From: Aquarana catesbeiana
Taxonomy: Eukaryota; Chordata; Amphibia; Anura; Ranidae
Assembly (NCBI RefSeq): GCF_042186555.1
Contig: NC_133330.1
Span: 164,984,567-165,048,566, forward strand
Direction of reading: 5' to 3'
DNA: 64,000 bases
The notes beneath the pieces are model-generated. The model made no database searches. It was not told the DNA's origin and saw nothing but the letters and a program-made list of their open reading frames with translations. Both the position numbers and the translations under genes were made by a program. Shown one piece after another: positions 44,964 to 56,289 of this stretch (position 1 is its first letter; the number at the start of each line of letters is the position of its first letter).

Positions 44964-45755
44964 ACTCCACAAATTATATAGTGTAAAATGTGGGAGTGTG
45001 ATCCAAGTGTTGACATTCCCCAGTATTGTAAGATGGTAACCACAGGAAAAAAATCTGAATAGGAAGGTGATGGAGGATCCTCATGATCAAGGTGGAGCGG
45101 TGAAATTATTGTGTATAAAGCAGCTTTCACTCCCACATATGGACCGTCTTGGTCCGTAATAAATATACTGCAAAAACAGAGTGGCAGATATATGTATGTG
45201 GAGAAGGGGAGATGTGGGTGCAGTAGTATCAGTTCCCAGCCGGGTAGGAAGGTGCAAGTGTAGCTCACCACTCTCCTGACTCCCAGACCGCCATGCTGAA
45301 GTAAAGGCGGTGTCTTCACAGGAAAAGAGGAGGGGGGGATCGAGCCTGCTCACCGCTGGCGTCTCATGTCACAACCTCCGTTCACATCAAGGGATCACTT
45401 TCACACACCGCAGTACATTGGGGTATGTCTCTGGCAGACTGACTGTATTCTCACTTCACAAAGCTTGATGGCGTCATTCTGACGCGTTTTACTTGAGACA
45501 CAAATTTCTTCAGAGCATGGATGGACATGTAATGAAAGTCCTTTTTATATTCTAAATAATGCAAACCTATTAGTATCATCAGACATTACTCATCACATGT
45601 CAACTTCCTGTTAACAAACTAACAACACAATCACAGCAATGGGGAAACCCAGTCAAAAAGTGCAGCAATCCTGTGCATATCCTCAAAAATCCATACTGGC
45701 ATAAATCAAACTACACATAGACCCCACTGAAGAGATCCATTCTAAAATTATATAT
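44964..45755. other. Unassigned sequence inside the inverted repeat
   Basis: No protein motif. Around 45,470-45,530 the phrase GACGCGTTTTACTTGAGAC, followed by TTTCTTCAGAGCATGG, resembles short stem-forming segments in frog retroelement termini, but I cannot assign it. Confidence 0.35.
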
Positions 45756-47075
45756 ATATTTTTGTAAATATTCTATTATATCTTTTCATGTGACAACACT
45801 GAAGGAATGACACTTTGCTACAATGTAAAGTAGTGAGTGTGCAGATTGTATAACAGTGTAAATTTGCTGTCCCCTCAAAATAACTCAACACACAGCTATT
45901 AATATCTAAACCGCTGGCAACAAAAGTGAGTACACCTCTAAGTGAAAATGTCCAAATTGGGTCCAATTAGCCATTTTCCCTCCCGATGTGATTCGTTAGT
46001 GTTACAAGGTCTCAGGTGTATTAAATTTGGTGTTACCACTCTCTCTCGCTCATGCTGGTCATTGGAAGTTCAACATGGCACCTCATGGCAAAGAACTCTC
46101 TGAGGATCTGAAAAAAGAATTGTTGCTCTTCATAAAGATGGCCTAGGCTATAAGAAGATTGCCAGGACCCTAAAACTGAGCTGCAGCACGGTGACCAAGA
46201 CCATAAAGTGGTTTAACATGATAGGTTCCACTCAGACCAGGCCTCGCCATGGTTGACTAAAGGAGTTGAGTGCACATGCTCAGCGTCATATGCAGAGGTT
46301 GTTTTTGGGAAATAGATGTATGAGTGCTGCCAGCATTGCTGCAGAGGTTGAAGGGGTGGGGGGGGTTAGCCTGTCAGTGTTTAGACCATACGCTGCACAC
46401 TGCAACAAATTGGTCTGCATGGCGGTTGTCTAAAGATGATGCACAAGAAAGCCCACTAACAGTTTGCTGAAAACAAGCAGATTAAGGAAATGGATTACTG
46501 GAACCATGTCCTGTGGTCTGATGAGACCAAGATAAACTTTCTTGGTTCAGATGGTGTCAAGTGTGTGTGGCAGCAACCAGGCGAAGAGTACAAAGACAAG
46601 TGCGTCTTTCCTACAGTCAAGCATGGTGGTGGGAGTGTCATGGTCTGGGGCTGCATGAGTGCTGCCGGCACTAGGGAGTTACAGTTCATTGAGGGAACCA
46701 TGAATGCCAACATGTACTGTGACATACTAAAGCAGAGCCTGGGCCACAGGGCAGTATTCCAACATAACAACCCCAAACACACCTCCAAGACGACCACTGC
46801 CTTGCTAAACAAGCTGAGGGTAAAGATGATGGACTGGCCAAGCATGTCTCCAGACCTAAACCCTATTGAGCATCTGTGGGGCATCCTGAAATGGAAGGTG
46901 GAGGAGCGCAAGGTCTCTAACATCCCCCAGCTCTGTGATGTCGTCATGGAGGAGTGGAAGAGGGCTCCTGTGAAGTGGCAACCTGTAAAGCTCTGGTGAA
47001 CTCCATGCCCAAGAGGGTTAAGGCAGTGCTGGAAAATAGTGGTGGCCACACAAAATATTGACAATTTGGGCAGTT
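45756..47075 (+). mobile_element. Tc1-like transposon, both outer ends damaged
   Basis: The left inverted repeat is present from TTTTGTAAATATTCTATTAT through CAACAAAAGTGAGTACACCT, but the outermost part is missing. After the transposase only the first few bases of the right repeat (TTGACAATTTGGGC) remain. This is a different Tc1 family from the copies at 25,304, 48,527 and 62,426. Confidence 0.85.
46075..47061 (+). pseudogene. Tc1 transposase, second family (broken)
   Basis: It starts MAPHGKELSEDLKKELLLF at 46,075 and is frameshifted within 70 bases. The paired-type DNA-binding part is scattered over frames. The catalytic half is open at 46,490-46,999: VLWSDETKINFLG (first Asp), FPTVKHGGGSVMVWGCM, QHNNPKHTSK (the second-Asp block, with the Asp replaced) and SPDLNPIEHLWG (Glu). 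A short stretch before QHNN is deleted. The C-terminus VLENSGGHTKY ends with TGA at 47,059-47,061 in a shifted frame. Confidence 0.9.
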
Positions 47076-47353
47076 AATGAAGTTATGTATCCTAAAATTC
47101 TTATCATCAGAACTTATGAACACATCCACATATTTGCACAGATCGTACATCTTCCACAAGGGTACATACCCTTTAAGGGTGGGAGGTTAGTCAGCCAGTT
47201 GGTATTAAGGGACCTCTGATATTCAGAGTGGGTAAGACTGTCCCCAAGATTTTGAGATCTTTGTGCTGTCATTAGGGGGCGATTATCGACAATCTCTCCC
47301 AAAATCAGCGACCTCGACAGAATGTGCCAATAATGACTCAATGCTTTTTACCT

Positions 47354-47668
47354 TGTTATTACCCTTTATTCGAAACAATATACTTAACTTCTATTGAGCG
47401 GATAGCTCTGCAAGTACTGTGACTAATTCCCAATTTGAGTCAGCCCATTCAATTTCAGTTGCTAATAGTGTGAGTGTGGAGGTCTGTGGTAGCTACCTGT
47501 GTATTGACGACATTGACAAAATTTTTATTGAATGCTGTGGGGGTTACATTTCTTTTTGTCACCATATGTATGTGGAATTTTTCCAATAAAGAAAATGATA
47601 TATTTTTGATATTACCGGCTGTTTCTCCTTGAAGAATCTCTTTGGACTCTGTCTTCCCCCTTTTTTAT
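47354..47668. repeat. Right arm of the 300-bp inverted repeat
   Basis: Reverse complement of 44,664-44,963. At its outer edge (47,668/47,669) sequence of a piggyBac-type element begins abruptly, so this edge is a breakpoint or insertion point. Confidence 0.92.
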
Positions 47669-48492
47669 AAAAGTATTGCAAGATACTCGATGTCCGCCGG
47701 CGAGCTGCGATTGCTGTGTACAGAGGCAGAACTGGGAATGTAAACAAGCCGATTCCCCGTTCTGCCAGATGACATGTCAGAGATCTTCTGTTCCCAGTGA
47801 TTGGGAACAGTGATCTCTGTCATGTCCCTGGCAGCCCATCCCCCGTACAATTAGAACAGGCTGAGGGAACACACTAACCCCTTGATCGCCCCCTAGTGTT
47901 GACCCCTTCCCTGCCAGTGTCATTTTTACATTGATCAGTGCATTTTTATAGCACTGATCAATGTAATAATGTCACTGGTCCCCAAAAAGTGTCAGATTTG
48001 TTCGCCCGTAATGTCGCAGTCCCGTTAAAAATCGCAGATCGCCGCCATTACCAGTTAAAACAATAAAAAATAAATAAAAGTCCCTAAATCTATTCCGTAG
48101 TTTGTAGATGCGATAACCAATCAATATACGCCTATTTTTTTTTTTTACCAAACATATGTAGAAGAAATATATATATATATCGGCCTAAACTGATGAATAC
48201 ATTTTTTTTTTTTTATATATATATATATTTTTTGGGGGTGTGTACTGTAGCAGAAAGTAAATTTTTTTTTTTTTTTTTTTTCTTTTTAATTTTAGGTCTT
48301 TTTTGTTTATAGCGCAAAAAATAAAAACCACAGAGGTGATCAAATACCACCAAAAGAAAGCTCTGTTTGTGGGTAAAAAAGGACATGATTTTGTTTAGTT
48401 ACAGCATCGCACTACAGTGCAATCGTCAGTTAAAATGACTCAGTGCTGTATCTCAAAAAAATGGGGGGCAAATCCTTCCGGGGCTGAAGTGG
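47669..48492. mobile_element. piggyBac-type non-autonomous element, left-truncated
   Basis: It shares with 52,666-53,578 and 57,757-58,668 (inverse orientation) the blocks CACTAACCCCTTGATCGCC, GATCAGTGCATTTTTATAGC and GGTGATCAAATACCACCAAA. The right end GGGGCTGAAGTGG is followed by TTAA (48,493-48,496). The left end is missing. Confidence 0.8.
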
Positions 48493-48526
48493 TTAAAGTA
48501 ATGCCAGTGACACCTAAAGAGGCATA

Positions 48527-49040
48527 TAGTTGTGCTCATAAGTTTACATACCCTGGCAGAATTTATGATTTCTTGGCCATTTTTCAGAGAATATGAATGA
48601 TAACACAAAAACAGGTTCTAGAGTGGCAATCTCAGTCTCCTGACCTTAATATCATTGAGCCACACTGGGGAGATCTCAAACGTGAAGTTCATCCAAGACA
48701 GCCCAAGAATTTACAGGAACTGGAGGCTTTTTGTCAAGAGGAAAGGGCAGCTTTACCATCTGACAAGATAAAGAGCCTCATCCACAAATATCACAAAAGA
48801 CTTCAAGCTGTCATTGATGTTAAAGGGGGCAATACACGGTATTAAGAACTGGGGTATGTAAACTTTTGATCAGGGTCATTTGGGTAGTTTCTGTTGTGAT
48901 GATTTAAAAAGAGTAAACACAGTTGATTGATAATAAATGGCTTCATCCAAACACTAACCATGAGTGAAAGAAAAGTTTTTGTGTTCTCATATTCTCTGAA
49001 AAATGAAGAAATCATAAATTCTGTATATATCATAAGACCT
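48527..49040 (+). mobile_element. Internally deleted Tc1 derivative
   Basis: The left end AGTTGTGCTCATAAGTTTAC is that of the copy at 62,426. After about 75 bp it jumps directly into the transposase C-terminus, then has the right repeat (ACTTTTGATCAGGGTCATTT to TCATAAATTCTG). The outermost right end is decayed. Confidence 0.88.
48610..48845 (+). pseudogene. Tc1 transposase C-terminal fragment
   Basis: VLEWQSQSPDLNIIEPHWGD (with the catalytic Glu) to KGGNTRY and TAA at 48,843-48,845. The paired domain and both Asp residues are absent, so it can have no transposase activity. Confidence 0.88.
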
Positions 49041-49696
49041 AACGTATTTTTTACACTACAGATGGTTTTAAAAATTGCCTGGAATTCTTCCTTATGGGAA
49101 CAGTTTTACTCACCAAAGGATCTGTACTACTTTTCTTCTAGTTCTGAGATTTATAGAGACCTATCACACACAGCCAGGTGGATGATAACAGCAGAACTGA
49201 AGTCTGTGATTCTTACCTTCTCTTCAGTAGTCCCCTGTCCTTCTCCAGCATCTTCTAACCAGCTTCATTTGGGTGCCAGGCCGCACCCATCTTCATTGGT
49301 GGCTGTGGGATGACCACAATCCAATTTGGAAATCCCCAGCTTGTTGAATAGACAGCAGAAGAACACTGATGAAGTTATAACTTTGCTCTCTCCTTGTATC
49401 CGCATGTACCTTGTCAAAACATTTACATACAGCACACCTAATTGGCTTCAACTGCTGTCCCCCTCCCTCAGTCTGAGTGCTGCTGTATAGGGGATTGCGA
49501 GAGGCTGATTCCAAGTCAAATGTAGATACTTTTCAGCTTTTGGGAACAAATCTTTAAAATTAGGTACAGTTTTTTAAATAAAGTGCAGTAGAAAGTTGCA
49601 CATGAAAATTATTGTGGATGGATTATCAAGAAATGTAGAAGTAAAGGGAAAGAAAATCTGAGAATGTTCTAATATTTGCTTTATTTTTTTTTTCAG
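49041..49696. other. Upstream of the DUSP12-like exon
   Basis: No repeat end or coding block recognised. It finishes with a pyrimidine-rich TTTATTTTTTTTTTCAG acceptor (AG at 49,695-49,696), so at least its right part reads as intron, with a 5' exon further upstream not identified. Confidence 0.4.
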
Positions 49697-49725
49697 GGCC
49701 ATCTGTATTGACTTTTACGTGAAAC

Positions 49726-49976
49726 ATGATTCTTGTCCTGCCAAGACTATATCTTGGCAACATCAGTGATGTTGAAGATGTACAACATTTACAAAAATCT
49801 GGCATCACCCACATACTGACTGTAGACAGTGTACAACCTGATCTGACTTCATTTCAGACAAAGTTTGTTAATTTGTTGGATGATTCCATTGCAGACATTT
49901 TGAGTTGCTTGCCTGAGTGTCTAAACTTTTTAAAGGAAGCATTGGCAACCACTGAATCATCTGTTCTTGTTCACTG
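49726..49976 (+). CDS. dusp12: DUSP12-like phosphatase, first coding exon
   Basis: DUSP12 is an atypical dual-specificity phosphatase with an N-terminal catalytic domain and a C-terminal zinc-binding domain. The exon encodes LPRLYLGNISDVED, then GITHILTVDSVQPD and LPECLNFLKEAL, ending VLVH plus two bases of the next codon. In DUSP12 the same place reads VLVHC, the catalytic cysteine, so the exon stops inside the Cys codon at the donor TG/GTAAGT (49,976/49,977). An acceptor precedes it (exon from 49,697), and an in-frame TGA at 49,720-49,722 makes the ATG at 49,726 the start. It has an A at position -3. No stop or frameshift is seen. The HAGVSRS exon was not found in the remaining 14 kb, so intron 1 is long or the gene is interrupted. 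Confidence 0.72.
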
Positions 49977-50043
49977 GTAAGTTCTATTATACATTTGGAA
50001 GTGCAACGGTTTTAACAGGTTCTCTACTTCTTACCATCCAAGA

Positions 50044-50219
50044 CAGTAGTTCCCAACCTCAGTCCGCAACGTGTCATGTTTTTAGGATTTCCTTCACCTT
50101 TCACAGGTACATTAAATACAGGTCAATGGTTTAGTATTTATGGGAATTATTTTGTCTAAGGAAAATTCCCAAAACATGGCCTGTTGGGGGTACTTGAGGA
50201 CCAAGGTTGGAAACCGCTG
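50044..50219. mobile_element. Short hAT-type MITE in DUSP12 intron 1
   Basis: CAGTAGTTCCCAACCTCAGT at the left and CCAAGGTTGGAAACCGCTG at the right form an imperfect inverted repeat. The 8-bp flanks match weakly (ATCCAAGA/ATCTTAAA), so this is an old copy. It begins 67 bp after the exon's last base. Confidence 0.65.
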
Positions 50220-50513
50220 ATCTTAAAGGCACATGCTTTTCCATTCCAGCAGCTTCTGTTTCATTACTTTTGTTGTTAGCCATGACACAGGACTGTGTGG
50301 GTGAAGGTTCTAAATGGCTGCACGCAATGATTAGCTGCCTTTGCCTGAGGAGCCAATCAAAGCCTATTCTTTTTCCTGAATGGTGAGTCAAAGCTTCTGC
50401 ATGATTTAGATCCATTTGGCGGTGGTTGGGGAACTGGCACAGTGTTTTCTAATTGCAGCCCTACGGGGGATCAGCAGACCTAAAATCTATATGTAATTAA
50501 CTACTGTTGTTTT

Positions 50514-50986
50514 TAGGATTGCAACAATACAGTTTTTATACCGGCGAGTACGAGTACCGATACTTTCGGTCAAGTACTCGCCAATACCAATTACCGATAC
50601 TTTTACAATGTGATTTGAGCCCACACAAAATGAATGGGCTCAAATCGCACTGCAAAGAATCGCAAGCCATTTGAACAGGAATACGAAGCAATTCCTGTTC
50701 GAATCGCATGCGGTTTCCCTGCGCCACTCCTGTGTGAACCTAGGCTGAAGTCACAATGACAAGCCTGGGTTCACACAGAAGCAGTGGGGGACCGCTTGTA
50801 ATTCGGACAGGAATCGCACTGCATTCCTGTTCAAATCACATGCGATTCTTTGCGATTTAAGCCCATTTATTTTGTATGGGCTCAAATCGCACCGCAAAGG
50901 TATTGATTTCAGGTATCAGAGCATTTTCACGAGTACGAGTACTCACGCAAATGCTTAGTATCGGCACCGGTATTGGTGCAACCCTA
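50514..50986. mobile_element. hAT-type MITE (TAGG...GCAACCCTA)
   Basis: TAGGATTGCAACAATACAG at the left and GTATTGGTGCAACCCTA at the right. Flanks GTTGTTTT/ATTGTTTT match in 7 of 8. GAGTACGAGTACCGATAC motifs near both ends relate it to 58,814-59,684. The middle holds an inner palindrome around CAAATCGCACTGCAAAGAAT. Confidence 0.82.
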
Positions 50987-50994
50987 ATTGTTTT

Positions 50995-52548
50995 TAACAT
51001 CCTGAGGACATCCTTATTGTTGAGGGACAATATCTGATTCTGTCCTAAATTAAACATTATATTTGAGCACTAACTACCTCCAGCATCTATGCTTTCTCAC
51101 ACATTCTGCAATTACATGTTTTTCTTAATCACACATTCTAAATACATGTGCATTTCCTCATCGTATTCCAGTTTCACAATTGTTAAATGGTCCTCTGTGG
51201 TCAAATGCATTCTGAATTGGGTTGGATGATCCATCTACCTCTTCTCTGGCTCACAGAAAACCCCCACACATGGGGGTTTCATGCACAGATGTCTATGCAA
51301 GTTGTACCTGAACTTGCAAAAGGTTGTGCAAGAACTACTTTCAAAATCGGTGCGACTCCAGACTTCCATTGTGGACAATAGGGTGCGACTTATCATGCGA
51401 TTTGAAACTATCAAATTGCATGACAAGTCGCACCAGTGTGACCGGGGTCTAAGTATGGACAAAGCTGCAGTCTTAAAGTGATTGTAAACCCTCACCTTGT
51501 AAAACAACCCATTCAGTTTAAAATAGAAACGAAAACATTTACATTTAGATAGGACAAAAAAAAAGATGTTTTAATTTTTTTAAAATTTTTCGCATTCTCT
51601 TTGTTCTGCATTAGAACTGCAGGAGGAGAAACAGCAGCACACTGATCTTTCCAGTGAAAGGCTGTGCAGGGGTGGGGGTGGGTCAGGTCAAATCTGATAA
51701 TTGGATAGAGCAAGCTGAGCTCCTAATCATTTTGGTTAGTGCGTTTTTCAAGTTAAAGTGTATGTAACGTATGGCTAAACAAAAATCAGTGCATCGCTCC
51801 AACACATTTACACTTGTCTTGTCACTTCAAGTACAGAGAAATGCCCATTGATCCTGACTAAACTCCAGGGAGCTTGTAGCATTCTGTGCTGTCTCTACTG
51901 CATCGAAACCCTATGCAGTGAATCCGCCCTGCTCAGTTCTGTTTATTTCTGTGAACTATTTTATGCAGATGAATAGGGGGTGTTTTGTAGTCCTATCAGA
52001 CCTGCTGTACTAGAGTCCGTCCTATTTTCCACAGTACAGTGAGTAAGAGTTGTCACCCTAGGACAGGAAGTGTGTTACTGGCAGAATCACCAGGTGAAAA
52101 TAAAATGGTAAAAAATGAATGCAGTCACCACATCTAGAGACTGAGTATTTTCTTGTTCTTGGGTATAGATACTGTAAGCTTTCCACAAACTGCCTATGAT
52201 GAACGTGAATTTGCTATGTAGAGGTTCAAACTACATTCTAAACAAACAGGTTGTTGAACCTGAAAGGCAAGAAGAAAATGTTTTGCTTTTTTTGACACAA
52301 CACTTAAATTTATGAGGCCTGCGTTAACCAAATTGAGAATATAGCTTGTTGATGATGAAAAAAATAGCAGCGCTCATCACCAGTACAGAAATACCTGGCA
52401 GAGCCCTGTGGTCATCCAGTTGAACTCCTGCTAAGCTCACACATCTTCAGTGAGCCTAAGGGAAAAGAGAATGTTACTGTCTGTCTGCATTGTAATTATG
52501 TGTATGAGACTTCAATGCCTGTGAGAACAGCACCCCTGACAAAATGGC
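50995..52548. other. No gene; fragments of small repeats
   Basis: 51,240-51,455 ends like a MITE right end (CACCAGTGTGACCGGGGTCT). 51,475-51,765 lies between AAAGTGATTGTAAACCC and AAAGTGTATGTAACG, a possible small element. 52,070-52,150 carries the ATCACCAGGTGAAA block seen at 41.9 kb. No DUSP12 exon 2 was recognised. Confidence 0.4.
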
Positions 52549-52551
52549 TGG

Positions 52552-53670
52552 TATTGGGACCATTTCACACCATAGAAACAGAGGAATTTTTAAAACACTT
52601 TTGATGCGTTCCGGTGCATTTTTTTTCCCCCTCCCCTTTTTTTTTTTTTTTTTTCTTCACCTTAACCACTTCGGCCCGGAAGGATTTGCCCCCTTAATGA
52701 CCAGGCCATTTTTTGCGATACAGCACTACGTCGCTTTAACTGACAATTGCGCAGTCGGGCGATGTTGTGCCCAAACAATATTGATGTCCTTTTTTCCTCC
52801 ACAAATAGAGCTTTCTTTTGGTGGTATTTGAACACCTCTGCATCTTTTAATTTTTTTGCGCTATAAACTAAAAAAGACCAACAATTTAAAAAATAAAAAT
52901 TGTATTTTTACTTTCTGCTATAATACATATCCCAAAAAAATATAAAAAAAATGTGTTTATCGGTTTAGGCTGATATATAGTCTTCTACATATTTTTGGTA
53001 AAAAAAAATTCGCAATAGGTGTATATTGGTTTGTACAAATTACAGGATAGATCTAGGGACTTTATTGTTTTTACTGGTAATGGCCTGACTGCAACATTGC
53101 GGCGGACAAATCTGACCCCAAATTACACTTTTTGGGGACCAGTGACATTTCATTGATCAGTGCTATAAAAATGCACTGATCAATGTAAAAATGACACTGG
53201 CAGGAAAGGGGTTAACACTAGGGAGCGATCAAGGGGTTAAGTGTGTTCCCTAGGTGTGTTCTAACTGTAGGGGAGGTGGGCTTACTGGAACATGACAGAG
53301 ATCACTGTTCCCGATCACTGGGAACAGTAGATCTCTGTCATGTCATCTAGCAGAATAGGGAATTGTCTTGTTTACATAGGCGGTTCCTCGTTCTGCCTCT
53401 GTACACCACGATCGCCGGTCGCCGGCAGATATTGAGTCAGCGGGACCCGCAGGCACATTCCCATGGCGGCGCACACATGCCTGCTATTTTCCTTGCGCGG
53501 ACCGACATACAGGTACGTTGTTTCGCACAGGAGAGCTGACCTGCCACAATATATCTGCATGAGTTAGTCAGCTAGTGGTATTTATATGTGCATTCCGGTG
53601 TGTTTCAGAGTGTTTTTGATTAGTTTTACTGCGTTCCAGTAGAGTTCATTGCAAAAAAAAGCAGCCTGTT
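52552..53670. mobile_element. MITE (GGACCATTTCACACC) split by a piggyBac-type element
   Basis: The left part GGGACCATTTCACACCATAG to GATGCGTTCCGGTGC and the right part GTGCATTCCGGTGTGTTTCAG to GCAAAAAAAAGCAGCC correspond to the intact copy at 39,718-40,015. The insertion lies in a T-rich stretch. Confidence 0.65.
52666..53578 (-). mobile_element. piggyBac-type non-autonomous element
   Basis: TTAA (52,662-52,665) is followed by CCACTTCGGCCCGGAAGG. The right end CAGCTAGTGG is followed by TATT instead of TTAA. Interior blocks are shared with 57,757-58,668. It runs in the orientation opposite to 47,669-48,492. Non-coding. Confidence 0.82.
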
Positions 53671-53689
53671 ATACCTTTTTTTTTTTTTT

Positions 53690-54719
53690 TTTTTTTTTTT
53701 TTCCTGGAATTGGAACATTGAACATTGGTATCACCCCGGTACCCTTTTTTTGAGAGCGGGCGGTTGGCTCTTTAGTGATAACCGATGCGGCTGAAAGCCG
53801 CTCGGCTGTTATCCTAAAGGAGCGGGAGGGGACGTTGCCCCCTCCAGCCACCTTCCGCCACTCTTCCCATGCCTCCCGTCCCACCGGGAGACCCGAGCCA
53901 CCAGCTGACACTTCTGCCGGCTAGGCTGAGACCCGATCAAAGCCGGATTCGGATCTGATCGGGTCTCCGATGTAAAATCCCAGAAGCGACGTCACAACAT
54001 CACTTCCGGTTTACTCGGCTGCCAATATCGCAGGTTTTATAAAAATTACAGTATTCGGAATCGCTAGATTTTGGCGATCTGAATACTTTTAAGTGCAGCG
54101 GAGGGATTTTGGAGCCCTGTCGCTACCTGTCGCCACCTATTGTCACAAGAGATGTTTGCATTCCTTGTTACAGCAATAAAAGTGAATAAAAGTTGCTCGC
54201 GCAGCAAACAAAACGCAAGCGTAAGTTCAAATCACACATGTCCAGTATTGCCGCAATTGTCAGAGTGAGATCAATAATTCTAGCAAAAGATCTCCTCTGT
54301 AACTCTAACCTGGTAACCGTTACATTTTTTAAAGCATTGCCTATGGAGATTTTTAGGTACCGTAGTTTATCACCATTCCACGAGTGTGCGCAGTTTCAAA
54401 GCATGACATGGGTATCTATTTACTTGGCGTAACATGATCTTTCACATTATACAAAAAAATTGGGCTAACGTTACTGTTTAGTTTTTTAATTCATGAAAGT
54501 GTCTTTTTTTTTTTTTTTTTGCCCAAAAATTGTGTTTGAAAGACTGCTGCACAAATACCGTGCAACATAAAATATTGCAACGATCGCCATTTTATTCTCT
54601 AGGGTCTTTGCTAAAAAAATATATAAAATGTTTGGAGGTTCTAGGTAATTTTCTATCAAAAAATATGAATTTTAACTTGTAAGCAACAAATGTCAGAAAT
54701 AGGCTTAGGCATGAAAGGG
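53690..54719 (+). repeat. piggyBac 3' region fragment
   Basis: It corresponds to 30,620-31,568 of the piggyBac composite (GGTATCACCCCGGTACCC, then TTCTAGCAAAAGATCTCCTC) and ends GCATGAAAGGG before TTAA (54,720-54,723). No coding part. The left boundary lies in a poly-T run (53,681-53,702). Confidence 0.65.
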
Positions 54720-55040
54720 TTAAAACAAACATCAATTAACCACTTAAAGACTGGCTCACGCCAATATACGTCGGCAGAATGGCACGGCTGGGCAAAGTAA
54801 CGTACATGTACGTTACTTTGAATTTCTTGCCATGCGTGCGCGCGCCTGCCACTAGTGCCGTGCCCGCGGACTCTTATGTCCGGGTGCCTGCGATCGTGTC
54901 ACGGAGCTGAAGAACGAGGAGATGCCAATGTAAACGCAGCATCTCCCCATTCTGCCTAGTGACAGGACACTGATCGTCTGCTCCCTCTCATTGGGAGCAG
55001 CAATCAGTGTCGTGTCACTGCTAGCCCATCCCCCAGACAG

Positions 55041-55461
55041 TAAGACCCCTTTCACACTGGGGCGCTTTGCAGGCTAAAAATAGCGCCTGCAAAGCGCTCT
55101 GAAAGAGCCGCTCCTGTGTCTCCAATGTGAAAGCCCGAGGGCTTTCACACTGGAGCGGTGCGCTGGCAGGACGCTAAAAAAAGTCCTGCAAGCAGCATCT
55201 TTGGAGCGCTGAAGGAGTGTTGTATATACCAATCCTAAACCGCTCCATCCCATTGAAATCAATGGGGTAGCGCGGCTATACCGCCGGAAAAGCACTGCTG
55301 CAGCAGCGCTTTGGGGGCGGCTTTAACCCTTTCTCGGCCAATAGCGGGGGGTAAAAGCACCCTGCTAGCGGCCGAATAGCGCAGCGAAATTGACAGTAAA
55401 AATAAAATACAGGCGCTTTACCGCCGACGCACCCACCGCCCCAGTGTGAAAGGGACCTTAA
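55041..55461. mobile_element. MITE (CCCTTTCACACTGGGGC ends)
   Basis: TAAGACCCCTTTCACACTGG at the left pairs with CCAGTGTGAAAGGGACCTTA at the right. The inner region has a second inverted copy (AATGTGAAAGCCC / GGGCTTTCACACTGGAG) and GCGCCTGCAAAGCGC. Inserted in the piggyBac-type element. Confidence 0.85.
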
Positions 55462-55542
55462 AATCACTCCCAAGGACACACTTAACCCCTTCCCTGCCCC
55501 CTAGTGGTTAACCCCTTCACTGCCAGTGACATTTTGACAGTT

Positions 55543-55985
55543 AGCCCTCATGCACACAGGCTGTTAAAAAAACGTTATGAAAACACCAGTATCTTTGCAG
55601 TGATTTTTTTTAAACTTTTTTCAGCGTTTTTGCAATAGCGTTTTTGAGCGTTTTTCCGCGTTAGCGTTTTTGAGCGTTTTTTTTTTTTTTTTCAAATTTT
55701 TTTTTTTTTTTTCAATGGATCAAAAACGCTAAAAAACGTTGGTGAATGACGTTTTTGAGCATTTTTGAGCGTTTTTCAGCATTAGAGCGTTTTTACAGCT
55801 GAAAAACGTCTCTCAGAACCCACTGGTCCTGGGTTTTTTTTACAGCTTAAAAACGCCTATGCCACTTGCAGCTCAAAAACGCCTAGGTGGGCATGAAGCC
55901 ATAGACTAACATAGACAGGCCTTTTTAAGCTGCAAAAAAAGCTCAAAAAAGCAGCTGTAAAAACGTCCGTGTGCATGAGGACTAA
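55543..55985. mobile_element. MITE (CCTCATGCACACAGG ends)
   Basis: TTAGCCCTCATGCACACAGG at the left pairs with CCGTGTGCATGAGGACTAA at the right. The inside is built from AGCGTTTTTGAGCGTTTTT repeats with T-runs (55,680-55,710). Second insertion in the same host element. Confidence 0.85.
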
Positions 55986-56289
55986 TCAATGTAATTTTAT
56001 AGCATTGATCGCTGTATTAATGCCACTGGTCCCAAAAATGTCTAAAAATTGTCCGCTGTGTCTGCCATAATGTCACAGTCACGATAAAAATTGCTGATTG
56101 CTGCCATTACTAGTAAAAAAAAAAAAAAATTAATAAAAATGCCATAAAACTATCCCCTATTTTGTAGACGCTATAACTTTTGCGCAAACCAATCAATAAA
56201 CGCTTATTGAGATTATTATTATTTTTTTATTTTTTTATTTATAGTGCATATAAAATGATTAAATGTGTGAACAAAGATAACTGAAAAGT

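Larger units (their letters stand above)
54740..56230. mobile_element. piggyBac-type element with two nested MITEs, right end lost
   Basis: TTAA (54,736-54,739) then CCACTTAAAGACTGGCTCAC. The family blocks ACCCCTTCACTGCCAGTGAC and GTAGACGCTATAACTTTTGC are interrupted at 55,041-55,461 and 55,543-55,985. The element breaks off at about 56,230 before its right end. Confidence 0.75.

Noticed and set aside
46495..47064. 189-codon minus-strand frame
   Set aside because: Antisense shadow of the Tc1 transposase catalytic half, whose plus-strand motifs are clear.
49293..49514. 73-codon minus-strand frame before the DUSP12-like exon
   Set aside because: No motif, no splice context, and the adjacent supported gene is on the other strand.
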